A stretch of 64,000 bases of DNA from an uncultured Clostridia bacterium (GCA_944383915.1 CALWRJ010000016.1:62001-126000), one strand, 5' to 3'; counted from the first letter of the stretch, positions 17,491 through 27,842 are shown. Numbers and translations: made by a program. Notes: generated by a model not told the origin, from the sequence alone.

Positions 17491-18630
17491 TTATTTAGCA
17501 TAGTTAATTATCATTCCTTTGTCCGCTTGTTTGGTTTTATTTAAATATTTTATAGCCGTTTCCATTACGACATCACGATTAGACTTGTAGTCTTCGATAG
17601 AATTACGAACATAAATATCTGGCTCTATAGGACCGTCTGGAATTTTGTCACTTGTAAAATCAAATTTCTTTTCACAGACTGTAAATCCTAGTTTGTCTAC
17701 CTCACACCATTTACTTTGCCCATAACATTTTGTAACACCGCCCGTAGGTTGCCCTATTAACTTAAAATCCAAATTCTTTAATTCTTTTGTTGCTATAGTG
17801 CCAGATGAAAATACTCCTTCATCAATCAAAACGCAACCTTTTATATTTTTAGGAACTAATACTTCATTGACTAATTTTGAGAAATACCTCGAATCGCCTC
17901 CCGTATTGCCCCTTAAATCAACTATTATGTTTTCGTTTTTAGAAACAAAATTTTTTACATCAGATAAAAATTTTTCAAATGGATAACCTTGGTGCTCTCT
18001 ACATTTAACATATTCTATTACTTTAACACCGTTTTTTGTTTTAAGTGAGTAATTGGAACTTTTTAAATATGGATTACTTTCATATGTGATAAAGTTGTCT
18101 AACTCTCTCGGCAATGAGTAATTTATATTTTCAACTGTTAAAACTATATCACTATTTGTATCCACACTAGCCATTTTTAAATAACTCGTGTTGGAAAGAT
18201 TGCTTAAAGCACAATATGCACTCCACTGCTCTGTTTCGGAGGAGATAACCTCTTTAATTGTAGAGTATATGTTATCAATACTCACACCGTTTATTGCTGT
18301 TACTTCTTTATACAATAAATCTTTTAAGGTATTTTGAACTCCTGTGATAAAATATTTATCGTTTTCTTTTGCAAATGAAATCGGCAACATAAATTTAATG
18401 CCCATTCCAAGAGCCCACGAAGTATGCGCATCTTTAAATAGCGAAAAAAGTCTACACATTTCATAATTAATTTGATTTGTATTTAGCACTTCAATATTTT
18501 GAGCAACATTATTTAATTCTTTATAAAAATCTTTTTTTGAAATGCTGTGAAAAAGATTGATATGCTCTTTTTCTGCTGTTTCAAAAATCTTATACAAAGT
18601 ATCTTTTGTCATTAAAGGCTTTTGAGTCAA
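17491..18630 (-). CDS. S41-family peptidase (tail-specific protease-like)
   Basis: The 379-residue protein has an S41 core. NIIVDLRGNTGGDSRYF begins the domain around residue 235, followed by VLIDEGVFSSGTI with the likely catalytic Ser, and IGQPTGG after it. No N-terminal signal peptide or transmembrane helix is visible, so it may act in the cytoplasm, unlike classical CtpA. An N-terminal helical region of about 120 residues precedes the catalytic part, and no clear PDZ domain was recognised. It follows secA by 14 nt and precedes prfB by 17 nt. The substrate is unknown. Confidence 0.8.
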   Translation of the reverse strand: MTQKPLMTKDTLYKIFETAEKEHINLFHSISKKDFYKELNNVAQNIEVLNTNQINYEMCRLFSLFKDAHTSWALGMGIKFMLPISFAKENDKYFITGVQNTLKDLLYKEVTAINGVSIDNIYSTIKEVISSETEQWSAYCALSNLSNTSYLKMASVDTNSDIVLTVENINYSLPRELDNFITYESNPYLKSSNYSLKTKNGVKVIEYVKCREHQGYPFEKFLSDVKNFVSKNENIIVDLRGNTGGDSRYFSKLVNEVLVPKNIKGCVLIDEGVFSSGTIATKELKNLDFKLIGQPTGGVTKCYGQSKWCEVDKLGFTVCEKKFDFTSDKIPDGPIEPDIYVRNSIEDYKSNRDVVMETAIKYLNKTKQADKGMIINYAK

Positions 18631-18644
18631 AATAAGCTCCTAGA

Positions 18645-21338
18645 CTATTCATTTTTCCCGCAACAATTTTTGTATTTTTTACCACTACCGCAAGGACACG
18701 GGTCATTTCTACCTACTGTTTTATCATTAGTTACTGTTCCTTGTGGGCGTTGAGCTTTTCCGCCACTACTTGCTACAAAATCGCCTTTCGGCTTTACTTG
18801 CTGTGGTACTATCGGGCGAGCAACAACATTTAATAAAATTGTACAAGTTGATTCTCGAATATTGCTAATCATCTCATCAAACATTGCAAAACCTTCGCGT
18901 TTATAAGCAACAATTGGATCTTGACGGCCCCATGATTGTACAACAATTTCGCGACTAAGAGTTGACATTGCATCAATGTGTTCCATCCAAGCATTATCTA
19001 CCTTATCAAGCAAAATCATTCGCTCAACATCTTCGAATTTTATATGCAGGCTTTCTATTTCCTCTTTCTTTGCCTCATATCTCTTTAAAACATCTTGTAA
19101 AATTGTGTCACAAAGTTCGTCATAAACAGTATCCTCGAGCATTTCTTGCGTAACAAAGTTTGTTCCCTTACGATATAATTTATCCTCTAAAGAACGATTG
19201 ATTTCATCTAAATCCCATTCAAAACTTGGTTTATCTAAATCGATGCTCGCAAGTACTGCAGAATTAATAACATCGGGGAACATTTGTTTAATTTGCTCAT
19301 GAACATCTTCCCCATCCAAAATTTTATTGCGTTCGCTGTAAATAATGTTACGCTGTTTATTAATTACATCGTCAAATTCAAGCACATTACGGCGACTAGC
19401 ATAGTTGCGAGCTTCAACTTTCTTTTGCGCACGCTCAATTTGTTTTGATAACATTTTCATTTGGAAAGGAGTTTCGTCATCTACTTTAAAGAAATTACTT
19501 ACAGACTTTAACTTATCTCCACCAAAAATACGGACTAAATCATCTTCTAGTGAAATATAGAATACACTGCGTCCTGGGTCACCCTGACGACCAGCACGAC
19601 CACGCAACTGGTTATCAATACGGCGTGATTCGTGGCGCTCTGTACCAATTACTAGTAAGCCACCAACTTCTATGACTTTTTGTTTTTCCGCATCAGTTTC
19701 CTTTTTATAATGCTCTAAGAATTTATCATAGTTGCTTTTTGCTTCTTGAACTTTTTCATCGTCACTAGGTAAAAAACTCGTAGCCTGGTCAATAATATCC
19801 TGTTCGTAACCAAGTTTGTATAGTTGCGCTTTTGCCAAGTACTCAGGGTTACCACCTAGCAAAATATCAGTACCACGACCAGCCATGTTTGTTGCAATTG
19901 TGACGGTTTTAAACCTACCAGCCTGAGCCACAATCTCTGCTTCTTGCGCGTGATTTTTTGCGTTTAATACTTTGTGTGGAATCTTTTTCGCTTTTAGCAT
20001 TTTGCTTAATTCTTCGCTTCGCTCAATTGTTACAGTACCTACAAGCACAGGTTGTCCAATGTTGTATGCTTCCTCAATACGATTTACAACAGCATTGAGT
20101 TTACCCTTCATTGTAGTATAAATTACATCTGGCTCATCAATTCTTATCATTGGTAAATTTGTAGGTATGGATACAATGTCTAAATTGTAAATTTTGTTAA
20201 ATTCCACTTCCTCAGTTTTGGCTGTACCTGTCATACCACTGAGTTTGTGGTACATCTTAAAAAAGTTTTGCAAAGTTATTGTAGCAACAGTGAGCAACTC
20301 GTCTTTTATTTGTAGCCCTTCTTTAGCCTCAATCGCTTGATGTAGGCCATTACTATAACGGCGACCTTCCATAATTCGACCTGTAAATTGGTCGACAATT
20401 AAGACTTTACCATCACGGACGATGTAGTCACTTTCAGCTTTCATAATAAAGTTAGCACGAAGCGCATTTAAAATATGTTGATTTAATTCAACATTGTTTA
20501 CATCACTTAGACTTTCTACATTAAAATAATTTTCGGCTTTTGAAGTGCCTGCTTCTGTTAAGTGAACGGCTTTTTTCTCTTCATCAACAACATAATCTTC
20601 ATCACGCTTTAGATTACGGATAAAACGCTGTGCTTTGATATAAGCATCACTTGATTTAAAGCCTCTACCACTTATGATTAATGGGTTGCGGGCTTCATCA
20701 ATAAGAATAGAGTCTACCTCATCGACAATAGCAAAATTATATCCACGCGCCATTCTATCCTTTTTATTACGGACAAGATTGTCTCTTAGATAGTCAAATG
20801 CAAGTTCATTATTTGTGCTGTAAGTAATATCGCAAGCATAGGCCTTGCGTTTTTGTTCAGCAGTCATATTGCTTAAGTTTACGCCAACTGTTAAACCTAA
20901 GAAACGATAAACTTTACCCATTATTTCAGCACCGAGGCTAGCAAGGTACTCGTTTACCGTAACTACATGTACACCTTTACCTGCAAGTGCATTAAGGTAT
21001 GCTGGTAATGTCGCAACTATAGTTTTACCTTCACCAGTCATCATCTCAGCAATACGACCTTGATGCAAAACAACACCACCAACTAATTGATAATGGAAGT
21101 GACGCATATTTAATACGCGAGTACTTGCTTCTCTTACCAAAGCATAAGCATCGTATAAAATATCATCAAGTGTTTCACCTTTTGCAAGTCTATCTTTTAA
21201 TACATCGGTTTGCGCTCTTAAAGTATCGTTGTCCATCGCATCATACTTTGGTGCTAGGTCCTCAATTTTTTTAACCATCTTTTCTAGTTTTGCAAGACTG
21301 CGCTTATTATCTGAAGTAAACAATGTAAGTATACTCAT
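18645..21338 (-). CDS. secA: Preprotein translocase ATPase SecA
   Basis: The 897-residue motor of the Sec translocon has Walker A MTGEGKT at 100-106 and the DEVDSILIDEARNPLIISG segment of motif II. The C-terminal zinc-binding SEC-C motif has the ligands CPCGSGKKYKNCC. The long Gln/Pro-containing linker before it is normal. A promoter is visible just upstream (TATTAT 21381-21386), so secA starts a transcription unit that continues through the S41 peptidase, prfB, GNAT and tsaD. Confidence 0.97.
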   Translation of the reverse strand: MSILTLFTSDNKRSLAKLEKMVKKIEDLAPKYDAMDNDTLRAQTDVLKDRLAKGETLDDILYDAYALVREASTRVLNMRHFHYQLVGGVVLHQGRIAEMMTGEGKTIVATLPAYLNALAGKGVHVVTVNEYLASLGAEIMGKVYRFLGLTVGVNLSNMTAEQKRKAYACDITYSTNNELAFDYLRDNLVRNKKDRMARGYNFAIVDEVDSILIDEARNPLIISGRGFKSSDAYIKAQRFIRNLKRDEDYVVDEEKKAVHLTEAGTSKAENYFNVESLSDVNNVELNQHILNALRANFIMKAESDYIVRDGKVLIVDQFTGRIMEGRRYSNGLHQAIEAKEGLQIKDELLTVATITLQNFFKMYHKLSGMTGTAKTEEVEFNKIYNLDIVSIPTNLPMIRIDEPDVIYTTMKGKLNAVVNRIEEAYNIGQPVLVGTVTIERSEELSKMLKAKKIPHKVLNAKNHAQEAEIVAQAGRFKTVTIATNMAGRGTDILLGGNPEYLAKAQLYKLGYEQDIIDQATSFLPSDDEKVQEAKSNYDKFLEHYKKETDAEKQKVIEVGGLLVIGTERHESRRIDNQLRGRAGRQGDPGRSVFYISLEDDLVRIFGGDKLKSVSNFFKVDDETPFQMKMLSKQIERAQKKVEARNYASRRNVLEFDDVINKQRNIIYSERNKILDGEDVHEQIKQMFPDVINSAVLASIDLDKPSFEWDLDEINRSLEDKLYRKGTNFVTQEMLEDTVYDELCDTILQDVLKRYEAKKEEIESLHIKFEDVERMILLDKVDNAWMEHIDAMSTLSREIVVQSWGRQDPIVAYKREGFAMFDEMISNIRESTCTILLNVVARPIVPQQVKPKGDFVASSGGKAQRPQGTVTNDKTVGRNDPCPCGSGKKYKNCCGKNE

Positions 21339-21380
21339 ATTATTATAACTCTCCTAATGATAGTAAATTTATTTCATTAT

Positions 21381-21409
21381 ATAATAAAGTTGCGAATTTG
21401 AAAAGTCAA
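21381..21409 (-). promoter_or_regulatory. Promoter of the secA unit
   Basis: On the minus strand TTGACT (21409-21404), a 17-bp spacer and TATTAT (21386-21381) form a good sigma-A promoter. It sits immediately after the comFC stop at 21412. Confidence 0.75.
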
Positions 21410-21411
21410 TT

Positions 21412-22278
21412 TCAAGAATTCATAAAAATTTCTAAGTTATCTATGCTTTTTTGTGTCGGAATTTCAGTTTTTCCGTGTGCAATTGTTAAAACAAGCACTC
21501 TATCAGCATGCGCCTTTTTTAATTCATGAGCACAAGCATTTGCTGTAGAACCCGTAGTCATAACATCATCAATAAGCAAAATTCGCTTACCCCTAACAGA
21601 ATATTTATCTAAAACTTTAAAGCATTCTTGCAAATTTTTTTGCCTTTCTTGAAGTGTTAAATTTGCTTGAACCTCAGTTTCTTTAACTTTTATTAAAGTT
21701 TCTGTATTTAAAGGAACTCCTATTTTTTCGCTTACACCTTCCGCTAAAAGTTGAGCTTGATTGTACCCACGCCACTTTATGCGCGCTTCACTTAATGGTA
21801 CTGGTATAATTAAATCTGCCTGCCAATTGAGCTTTTTAAATTTTTGAGCAAGAAAATTTGATAGTGTGCGAGATATATAGGGCTTATTGTTATATTTTAA
21901 ACCTGCAATCAAATGTTTAATTTCGCCTTCGTATACAAAAACACTACGCGCAATATCAAATTCTCTAGCAGAATTTTGACAATTTAGACAAAAACTGCCA
22001 TGCCCTAAAACTGCAGGAGCACCACAACGAGCACAACAAGCATTTTCTGCTATAAAATTAAGTTTGTGCATGCACTCCTCGCAAACTTCTATCTCTTGTT
22101 TTTGTGGCAAATCTCTTTCGCAAATAAGACATTTAATATTTGAAGGAAAAAATAAATTACATGCTTTGTTGCACAGTGTTACAAAAATTTTAGCGCATTT
22201 ACCAAAAATTGTTTTATCGTCTTTCGCCTTTGACTTACCTAATTTTGTTGAAATTATAGTTTTTTGTGTATTACTCAT
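21412..22278 (-). CDS. comFC: ComF-family phosphoribosyltransferase-like protein
   Basis: The 288-residue protein has an N-terminal zinc-ribbon region with paired Cys motifs (CLIC, CEEC, CARC, CLNC, about residues 55-120). A type I phosphoribosyltransferase domain follows, with the PRPP-loop motif ILLIDDVMTTGSTANA around residue 235. This is the ComFC/GntX architecture; in naturally competent bacteria ComF proteins help process incoming single-stranded DNA. It starts directly after recD2 (1 nt gap), so a DNA-processing role is plausible here. A 50-residue N-terminal extension rich in Lys precedes the zinc ribbon. Confidence 0.85.
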   Translation of the reverse strand: MSNTQKTIISTKLGKSKAKDDKTIFGKCAKIFVTLCNKACNLFFPSNIKCLICERDLPQKQEIEVCEECMHKLNFIAENACCARCGAPAVLGHGSFCLNCQNSAREFDIARSVFVYEGEIKHLIAGLKYNNKPYISRTLSNFLAQKFKKLNWQADLIIPVPLSEARIKWRGYNQAQLLAEGVSEKIGVPLNTETLIKVKETEVQANLTLQERQKNLQECFKVLDKYSVRGKRILLIDDVMTTGSTANACAHELKKAHADRVLVLTIAHGKTEIPTQKSIDNLEIFMNS

Positions 22279-22279
22279 T

Positions 22280-24523
22280 TTAAAAGCCCTCCATATTTAT
22301 AGCTTGCTTTTGTAAAAAAGTGCATAAAGCACTATATCTTTTAGCAGTATAGTTGTTATTTATCATCATATGCAAATTCTTTATTGAGCCAATTAATACA
22401 ACCATTCTTTTTGCTCGTGTAACTGCTGTATAAAGCAAATTTCGTGTTAGTATACTACTAGGTCCTGATATAATTGGTACAACTACGACATCAAATTCAC
22501 TACCTTGACTCTTATGTATAGTAATTGCATAACTCAACATCATTTGTTTTGCGTCCTCGCGCGTATATTCTGCTATGCGCCCGTCCTCAAAAGTAACCTC
22601 TAAACTGTCGGTTTCATTATTAATATCTGTTACAAATCCTATATCACCATTAAAGACCGCCTCACCTATTTCAAAACTTCCATTTGCTCTTGGTTTTCTC
22701 CACATTTGTGTGTAATTATTAGAAGTTTGCATTATTTTGTCACCTATTCTAAAAACAGTATTTTCTAGCCTAAACTCTTTTTTATTAGGTGACTCTGGAT
22801 TTAAGCGTTCCTGAATCATTGTATTTAATTTATCAATTCCACAAATTCCTGCACGCATAGGTGCAAGTACTTGAATTTTTAGCGGACTTATATTTAAAAA
22901 TTTGGGTATACGTGTACATACCATATTTAAAATAGTTTGGGGAATATCAGCTACATCATTTTTATAGTCAAAAAAGAAATCAGCACTCTTATTATCAATT
23001 ATAGGCATTTCTCCATTATTTATAGCATGCGCATTAGTAATTATTAAACTTGATTCGCTTTGCCTATAAATATGTGTAAGTTGCGCACAGGCAATTTCAC
23101 CGGAAGCAATAATATCAGCAAGCACATTACCCGCCCCCACGCTAGGTAGTTGATTTTTATCTCCCACTAATATTAAGCGAGTTCCCATTTTAAGAGCGCT
23201 TAATAGTGATAACATTAAGTTAACATCTACCATCGAAACTTCATCTACTATCACAGCATCATAAGGGAATTTATTACTTTCATTGTAAAAAAACAATGCG
23301 TTACTATCATCTTTAGATGCTTTTTCAAAATCTATCATTAGCGCTCTATGAATAGTGCTTGCTTCCTCGCCACAAGATTCACTCATTCGTTTAGCCGCTC
23401 TACCTGTTGGTGCAAGTAACGCAATACGCCCACATCTATGGTTAAGAATTTGTAGTATACATTTAATTATTGTAGTCTTACCTGTACCTGGTCCACCAGT
23501 TATAACGCATACGCCATTATTTACTGCCTTTTCAATGGCATTTATTTGGTCCTTATGAAATTCAACCTTATTAAACTTTTCAAATAATGCAATCTCTTGA
23601 GAAAGGTCGAGTTGCAACTGATTTATACTATGATTTAATGTAAGCAACTTTAATGCGACTTTTAATTCAGTATTATAATACTTTACAAGCATTAAGCATT
23701 CTGTATCATTAAAGTTACAACGCTTTACAACGCTCTCTAATACCAAATCATCTATGACACTTGATAATTGCTCTAAGCGTTCAGTTATATCTATACCTAA
23801 TAACTTACTTAATGATACTTCTACATCTTCCATAGGTAAATAAGTATTCCCGTCATGCTCACTTGTTTCATTTAAAACATAAATCAGTCCTGCTCGTAAT
23901 CTAAATTCGCTATCTGGCTCTATCCCTATATTTAATGCAATCTTATCAGCAGTCTTAAAACCAACTCTCGCCATATCCTCAACTAATTTATAAGGATTAC
24001 TTTGGACTATATCACGAGCGCGCTCACCATATTTATTAAATATCTTAATTGCCATATTAGTAGAAATATTGTACTTTTGTAAAAACATAATAACATCTTG
24101 CATTTTCATTAAATTAGTAAATGTTTCTCCAATTTCTTGCGCCTTCTTTGGTGTCACACCTCGAACTTCGGCGAGTTTTAAAGGACTTAATTCAATAATA
24201 TCTAGAGTAAGAGAGCCGAATTTATCGACTATATTTTTTGCCGTTGTAGGTCCTATGCCTTTAATTAAACCACTTGAAAGATATTTAATTATTCCATCTG
24301 TACTTTTAGGTTCACTAACTGTATAACTTTCAACCTTAAACTGTTCTCCCCAACGCGCATCTGTAACATAATTGCCGACTGCGTTTATTTCTTGACCTTG
24401 ATAAATTGTGCTTAACTTTCCAACTATTGTAACCAATTCTTTGTTAGCAGAAACTCGAGCGACCGTAAAGCCGTTCTCTTTGTTTTGGAATACAATACTA
24501 TCAACTACACCATTTAAAGTCAT
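22280..24523 (-). CDS. recD2: RecD-like DNA helicase (RecD2/YrrC)
   Basis: The 747-residue superfamily 1B helicase has tandem helix-hairpin-helix segments in the N-terminal half and Walker A ITGGPGTGKTT around residue 340. VDEVSMVD is motif II and AITIHKSQGSEFD is motif VI in the C-terminal UvrD-like domain. RecD2 acts without RecBC in DNA repair and replication-fork maintenance. The length is typical of Firmicute RecD2. It lies between ysxC (10 nt) and comFC (1 nt), all in one unit behind lon. Confidence 0.93.
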   Translation of the reverse strand: MTLNGVVDSIVFQNKENGFTVARVSANKELVTIVGKLSTIYQGQEINAVGNYVTDARWGEQFKVESYTVSEPKSTDGIIKYLSSGLIKGIGPTTAKNIVDKFGSLTLDIIELSPLKLAEVRGVTPKKAQEIGETFTNLMKMQDVIMFLQKYNISTNMAIKIFNKYGERARDIVQSNPYKLVEDMARVGFKTADKIALNIGIEPDSEFRLRAGLIYVLNETSEHDGNTYLPMEDVEVSLSKLLGIDITERLEQLSSVIDDLVLESVVKRCNFNDTECLMLVKYYNTELKVALKLLTLNHSINQLQLDLSQEIALFEKFNKVEFHKDQINAIEKAVNNGVCVITGGPGTGKTTIIKCILQILNHRCGRIALLAPTGRAAKRMSESCGEEASTIHRALMIDFEKASKDDSNALFFYNESNKFPYDAVIVDEVSMVDVNLMLSLLSALKMGTRLILVGDKNQLPSVGAGNVLADIIASGEIACAQLTHIYRQSESSLIITNAHAINNGEMPIIDNKSADFFFDYKNDVADIPQTILNMVCTRIPKFLNISPLKIQVLAPMRAGICGIDKLNTMIQERLNPESPNKKEFRLENTVFRIGDKIMQTSNNYTQMWRKPRANGSFEIGEAVFNGDIGFVTDINNETDSLEVTFEDGRIAEYTREDAKQMMLSYAITIHKSQGSEFDVVVVPIISGPSSILTRNLLYTAVTRAKRMVVLIGSIKNLHMMINNNYTAKRYSALCTFLQKQAINMEGF

Positions 24524-24533
24524 CCTTACCTTC

Positions 24534-25112
24534 TTACATTAGAGATTCAATAATATCAAGTACATTATCAATACCGCGTTTTTCGTTTGCGCTTACAACT
24601 ACTATATCATCACGACCAACTTCTAAAGTATTAGCAATAAGCGTTTTTTGTTTTTCAATTTGTGCCTTTGAAATTTTATCTGCTTTCGTTGCAATTACAT
24701 TGAAAGGTATATTATAGTAAAAAAGATAATTAAGCATTATTTTATCTCTTTCATTTGGCTCATGTCTTATATCAACTAAAACAAAAACTCGTTTTAGTTG
24801 TTTGCTATTTTCTAGATATGCGCCAATCAGCTCCTGCCATTTCGCTTGTTCCTCTTTACCTGCAAGAGCATATCCATAACCAGGCAAATCCACAAACATA
24901 AAAGAATTATTTATTTTAAAATAATTAATTAAACGAGTTCGTCCTGGTGTACTACTTGCCTTTGCAAGTTTTTTACGATTTGTTAGGGCATTAATTAAAC
25001 TAGACTTTCCAACATTACTTCGTCCAACAAAAGCAAACTCTGGCATACCAAAATCTTTTAAATCTTGTTTTTTTGCTATACTAACAACAAATTCAGCATT
25101 TTTTATAATCAT
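24534..25112 (-). CDS. ysxC: Ribosome biogenesis GTPase YsxC/EngB
   Basis: The 192-residue TRAFAC GTPase has the G1 motif GRSNVGKSS at 30-38, DLPGYGYA (G3) near 77 and TKADK (G4) near 147. The family assembles the 50S ribosomal subunit. Its ATG overlaps the stop of lon by one base (TAATG), and the lon-ysxC order is the conserved Firmicute arrangement. Confidence 0.96.
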   Translation of the reverse strand: MIIKNAEFVVSIAKKQDLKDFGMPEFAFVGRSNVGKSSLINALTNRKKLAKASSTPGRTRLINYFKINNSFMFVDLPGYGYALAGKEEQAKWQELIGAYLENSKQLKRVFVLVDIRHEPNERDKIMLNYLFYYNIPFNVIATKADKISKAQIEKQKTLIANTLEVGRDDIVVVSANEKRGIDNVLDIIESLM

Positions 25113-27610
25113 TACTTATTCTCGCTTTTCGCATTCTTTACGCTTGACTTTGTGTTTGTTTTTGTTGATTTTTTAGCAGAAGTTTTCTTTGTTTCCGATT
25201 TTTCCTTTCCTTCTTGTTCTTTTTTACTTCCGCTAGTTTTAGCCTTAATCGGTTTTAATGGTTCTTTAAGAGCAAAGGCAAGCACTTCATCAATATTACT
25301 TACTAAGTGAATTGTAAGTTTTGATTTTACTTCCTCAGGTAAATCCCAAAGGTCGTCTTCGTTGTCTTTTGGAATAATGCATTCTTTTAAGCCAACACGA
25401 GCACCTGCTATTAATTTATCACGCACACCACCTATTGGAAAAACACGACCACCTAGGCTAATTTCACCTGTCATACCGATATATTCTTTTACAGGAATCC
25501 CTGTAAATGCTGATACCATTGCAGTTGTCATTGTGATACCAGCGCTTGGGCCTTCAACACCACCAGCTGCTCCAGGTATTGAAAGGTGCACATTACTTTC
25601 TTTAATTTTTTTGTAAGGAATACTCCATTTTTCAGCACGGCTTTTAATTAATGAATAAGCAATTTTTGATGATTCTTGCATCATTTTTCCTGGCTGACAA
25701 GTTAGTTGTAATTGTCCATTACCCTCACTAATTATAGCCTCAACTAGCATTGTGTCACCCGTTATTTGACCATAAACCGAAAGTGCAACAACTTCGCCGA
25801 CATTTCCGCCTTTAAAAATATCAAGTGTTTTATATCGATTGTGACCGAGATAATCAGTAAGATTGTTTTCGTTTACATCTGTAAACTTTTCGCCCGTAAC
25901 AACAAAACTTGCGTACTTTCTGCATATTTCAGCAATTTTTCTTTCTAATGAACGAACTCCGCCCTCGAAAGTATACTCATTTATAATAATTCCAAGCAAC
26001 TTGTCATCAAGTTTTAATGTACCCTTTGGTATCCCAGCGAGTTCCTCTTGCTTTGGAATTAAATATTCTTTTGCGATGTGTATTTTTTCAATTTCAGTGT
26101 ATGGTCTTAACTTGATTATCTCCATACGGTCACGAAGCGGTCCAGGAATACCGCTTAAATCATTTGCAGTTAGAATAAACATAACTTGACTTAAATCATA
26201 TGGCAATTCCAAAAAGTTGTCTTTAAAGTGGTCATTTTGCGCAGGGTCTAACACTTCAAGAAGTGCGCTTGATGGGTCACCTCTAACATCACGAGATAAT
26301 TTATCAATTTCATCGAGTAAAAATACAGGATTAATAGTGCCTGCTTGTTTCATACCAGCAAGAATTCGTCCACACATTGCCCCTACATAAGTCCTACGGT
26401 GTCCACGGATAACACTTTCATCACTAACACCACCAAGGCTAACTTGTACAAATTCGCGCCCCATTGCTTTAGCAACAGATTTAGCAATAGAAGTTTTACC
26501 AACACCTGGAGGTCCAACTAAACAAATAATTTGCGCGTTTACTTTACCTGTAAGTTTTATAACAGCAAGAGTTTCCAAAATGCGTTGTTTTACTTCGTCT
26601 AAGGCATAATGCTCACTATTTAAAACTTCCCTTGCTTTGTTGATATCAATATTAACTTCTGTTCTTTTAGTCCAAGGTAACTCTAAAACAGTATCAAGAA
26701 AATTACGAATATAGCCAATTTCTGGAGAGCCGAAAGGAAGTTTGCCTAGTCTATTTATTTCCTTTATAACTTTTTCCTCAGAATCTTTTGGGAGTCCTAT
26801 AGCCTTTACTTTTTTGGTATATTCCTCAATTTCGTCTACTTCGCCATTTAACTCTTCATTTATTACATGAAGTTGTTCGCGTAAATAAATTTCTTTTTGC
26901 GTCTTTGCAATATTGTCATTTACTTTTTCCTCTATTTCTTTGTGGGTTAAAAAGTTTGTGACAACGATTGTCATTTGCTTATTTAAAATTTCAAGTCTTT
27001 TTTCTACATCAGTTTCAACTAACAACTCGCGTTGTAATGCTAAATCCTCTTTTGCTAAAAAATGAACAAGTAAGTCCGAAAATAAGGCAGGCTCTATTTC
27101 ATCATCGAGCATAACAGCTTGTAATTGACCTTGTAAAGCTCGTCCATCAGCCAATGTGCGCATACCTGCTTTAATTTCGCTCATTAATTGATATGCATGT
27201 GGTGTAGTTGTGTTTTTATCAAGTTCGATTTCTCCATAAACAGTAAATAATTCTCCTTGTTCAAACTTGTTGATTTTTACTCGAGCATCCCCTGTTAATA
27301 AAACTCTTACAGTACTACCTTGAGGCATAATTCTTTTAATAGTACATAAACAACCAAATTCCAAAAAATCCTCGATTTGTGGTGTTTCTACAATACTTTT
27401 ACTTGCAACTACAACAATCTGCTCATTGTTATCAAAAGCATCACGAATACCACGCGCCTCTTTTTCATTGTTTATATCACAAGTTAAATTTACTCCTGGA
27501 ATAGCAACTATATTTGACAAAAATAAAGCTTTAAATTTTCTACCTTGATTATTGTCCATAACAGTTACAGCATCTGCTTGTTTTATTTCTTTTTGTTCTG
27601 TGTTTTGCAT
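25112..27610 (-). CDS. lon: ATP-dependent protease Lon with basic C-terminal tail
   Basis: The 832-residue LonA protease has an N-terminal substrate-binding domain, a central AAA+ module with Walker A GPPGVGKTS and Walker B FLLDEIDKL, and a C-terminal Ser-Lys protease domain. The catalytic pair is about S689 (in GPSAG) and K732, spaced 43 residues as in other Lon proteins. An upstream in-frame start at 27661 exists, but AGGGAG precedes the ATG at 27610 closely. After the protease domain there is an unusual tail of about 45 residues made almost only of Lys, Ser, Thr, Glu and Asn. A promoter and a 17-bp palindrome lie upstream. Confidence 0.96.
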   Translation of the reverse strand: MQNTEQKEIKQADAVTVMDNNQGRKFKALFLSNIVAIPGVNLTCDINNEKEARGIRDAFDNNEQIVVVASKSIVETPQIEDFLEFGCLCTIKRIMPQGSTVRVLLTGDARVKINKFEQGELFTVYGEIELDKNTTTPHAYQLMSEIKAGMRTLADGRALQGQLQAVMLDDEIEPALFSDLLVHFLAKEDLALQRELLVETDVEKRLEILNKQMTIVVTNFLTHKEIEEKVNDNIAKTQKEIYLREQLHVINEELNGEVDEIEEYTKKVKAIGLPKDSEEKVIKEINRLGKLPFGSPEIGYIRNFLDTVLELPWTKRTEVNIDINKAREVLNSEHYALDEVKQRILETLAVIKLTGKVNAQIICLVGPPGVGKTSIAKSVAKAMGREFVQVSLGGVSDESVIRGHRRTYVGAMCGRILAGMKQAGTINPVFLLDEIDKLSRDVRGDPSSALLEVLDPAQNDHFKDNFLELPYDLSQVMFILTANDLSGIPGPLRDRMEIIKLRPYTEIEKIHIAKEYLIPKQEELAGIPKGTLKLDDKLLGIIINEYTFEGGVRSLERKIAEICRKYASFVVTGEKFTDVNENNLTDYLGHNRYKTLDIFKGGNVGEVVALSVYGQITGDTMLVEAIISEGNGQLQLTCQPGKMMQESSKIAYSLIKSRAEKWSIPYKKIKESNVHLSIPGAAGGVEGPSAGITMTTAMVSAFTGIPVKEYIGMTGEISLGGRVFPIGGVRDKLIAGARVGLKECIIPKDNEDDLWDLPEEVKSKLTIHLVSNIDEVLAFALKEPLKPIKAKTSGSKKEQEGKEKSETKKTSAKKSTKTNTKSSVKNAKSENK

Positions 27611-27627
27611 ATAAATCTCCCTAAATA

Positions 27628-27681
27628 AAATTTGAGTCAAATTTAGTATTAGATTATACAATAAATTATCAAAAAAAGCAA
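27628..27681 (-). promoter_or_regulatory. lon promoter with palindromic operator candidate
   Basis: On the minus strand TTGCTT (27681-27676), a 17-bp spacer and TATAAT (27658-27653) form a sigma-A promoter. Just after the expected transcription start lies a perfect inverted repeat, AAATTTGA-G-TCAAATTT (27628-27644), 18 nt before the ATG. Its position is that of a repressor operator or a 5' leader element. It is not a CtsR or CIRCE site as I know them. Confidence 0.65.
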
Positions 27682-27787
27682 CAGTATTTATTGCCTTTTT
27701 GAAGTATTAAAATGCTTTTGATAAAATAATTAAATCTATATTTATTAAGCCTTTAACAAAAATTACTTTTTAAAAAAGCCTTAAGGG

Positions 27788-27816
27788 TTGACAAAATTAA
27801 TATTTAATTTTATAAT
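27788..27816 (+). promoter_or_regulatory. Consensus sigma-A promoter of the metallopeptidase cassette
   Basis: TTGACA (27788-27793), 17 bp, TATAAT (27811-27816): a perfect match to the vegetative consensus at perfect spacing. The cassette's first ATG is at 27843, preceded by AAGGAAGG. Confidence 0.9.
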
Positions 27817-27842
27817 TAAAAAAACAAAAAAAGGAAGGAAAT

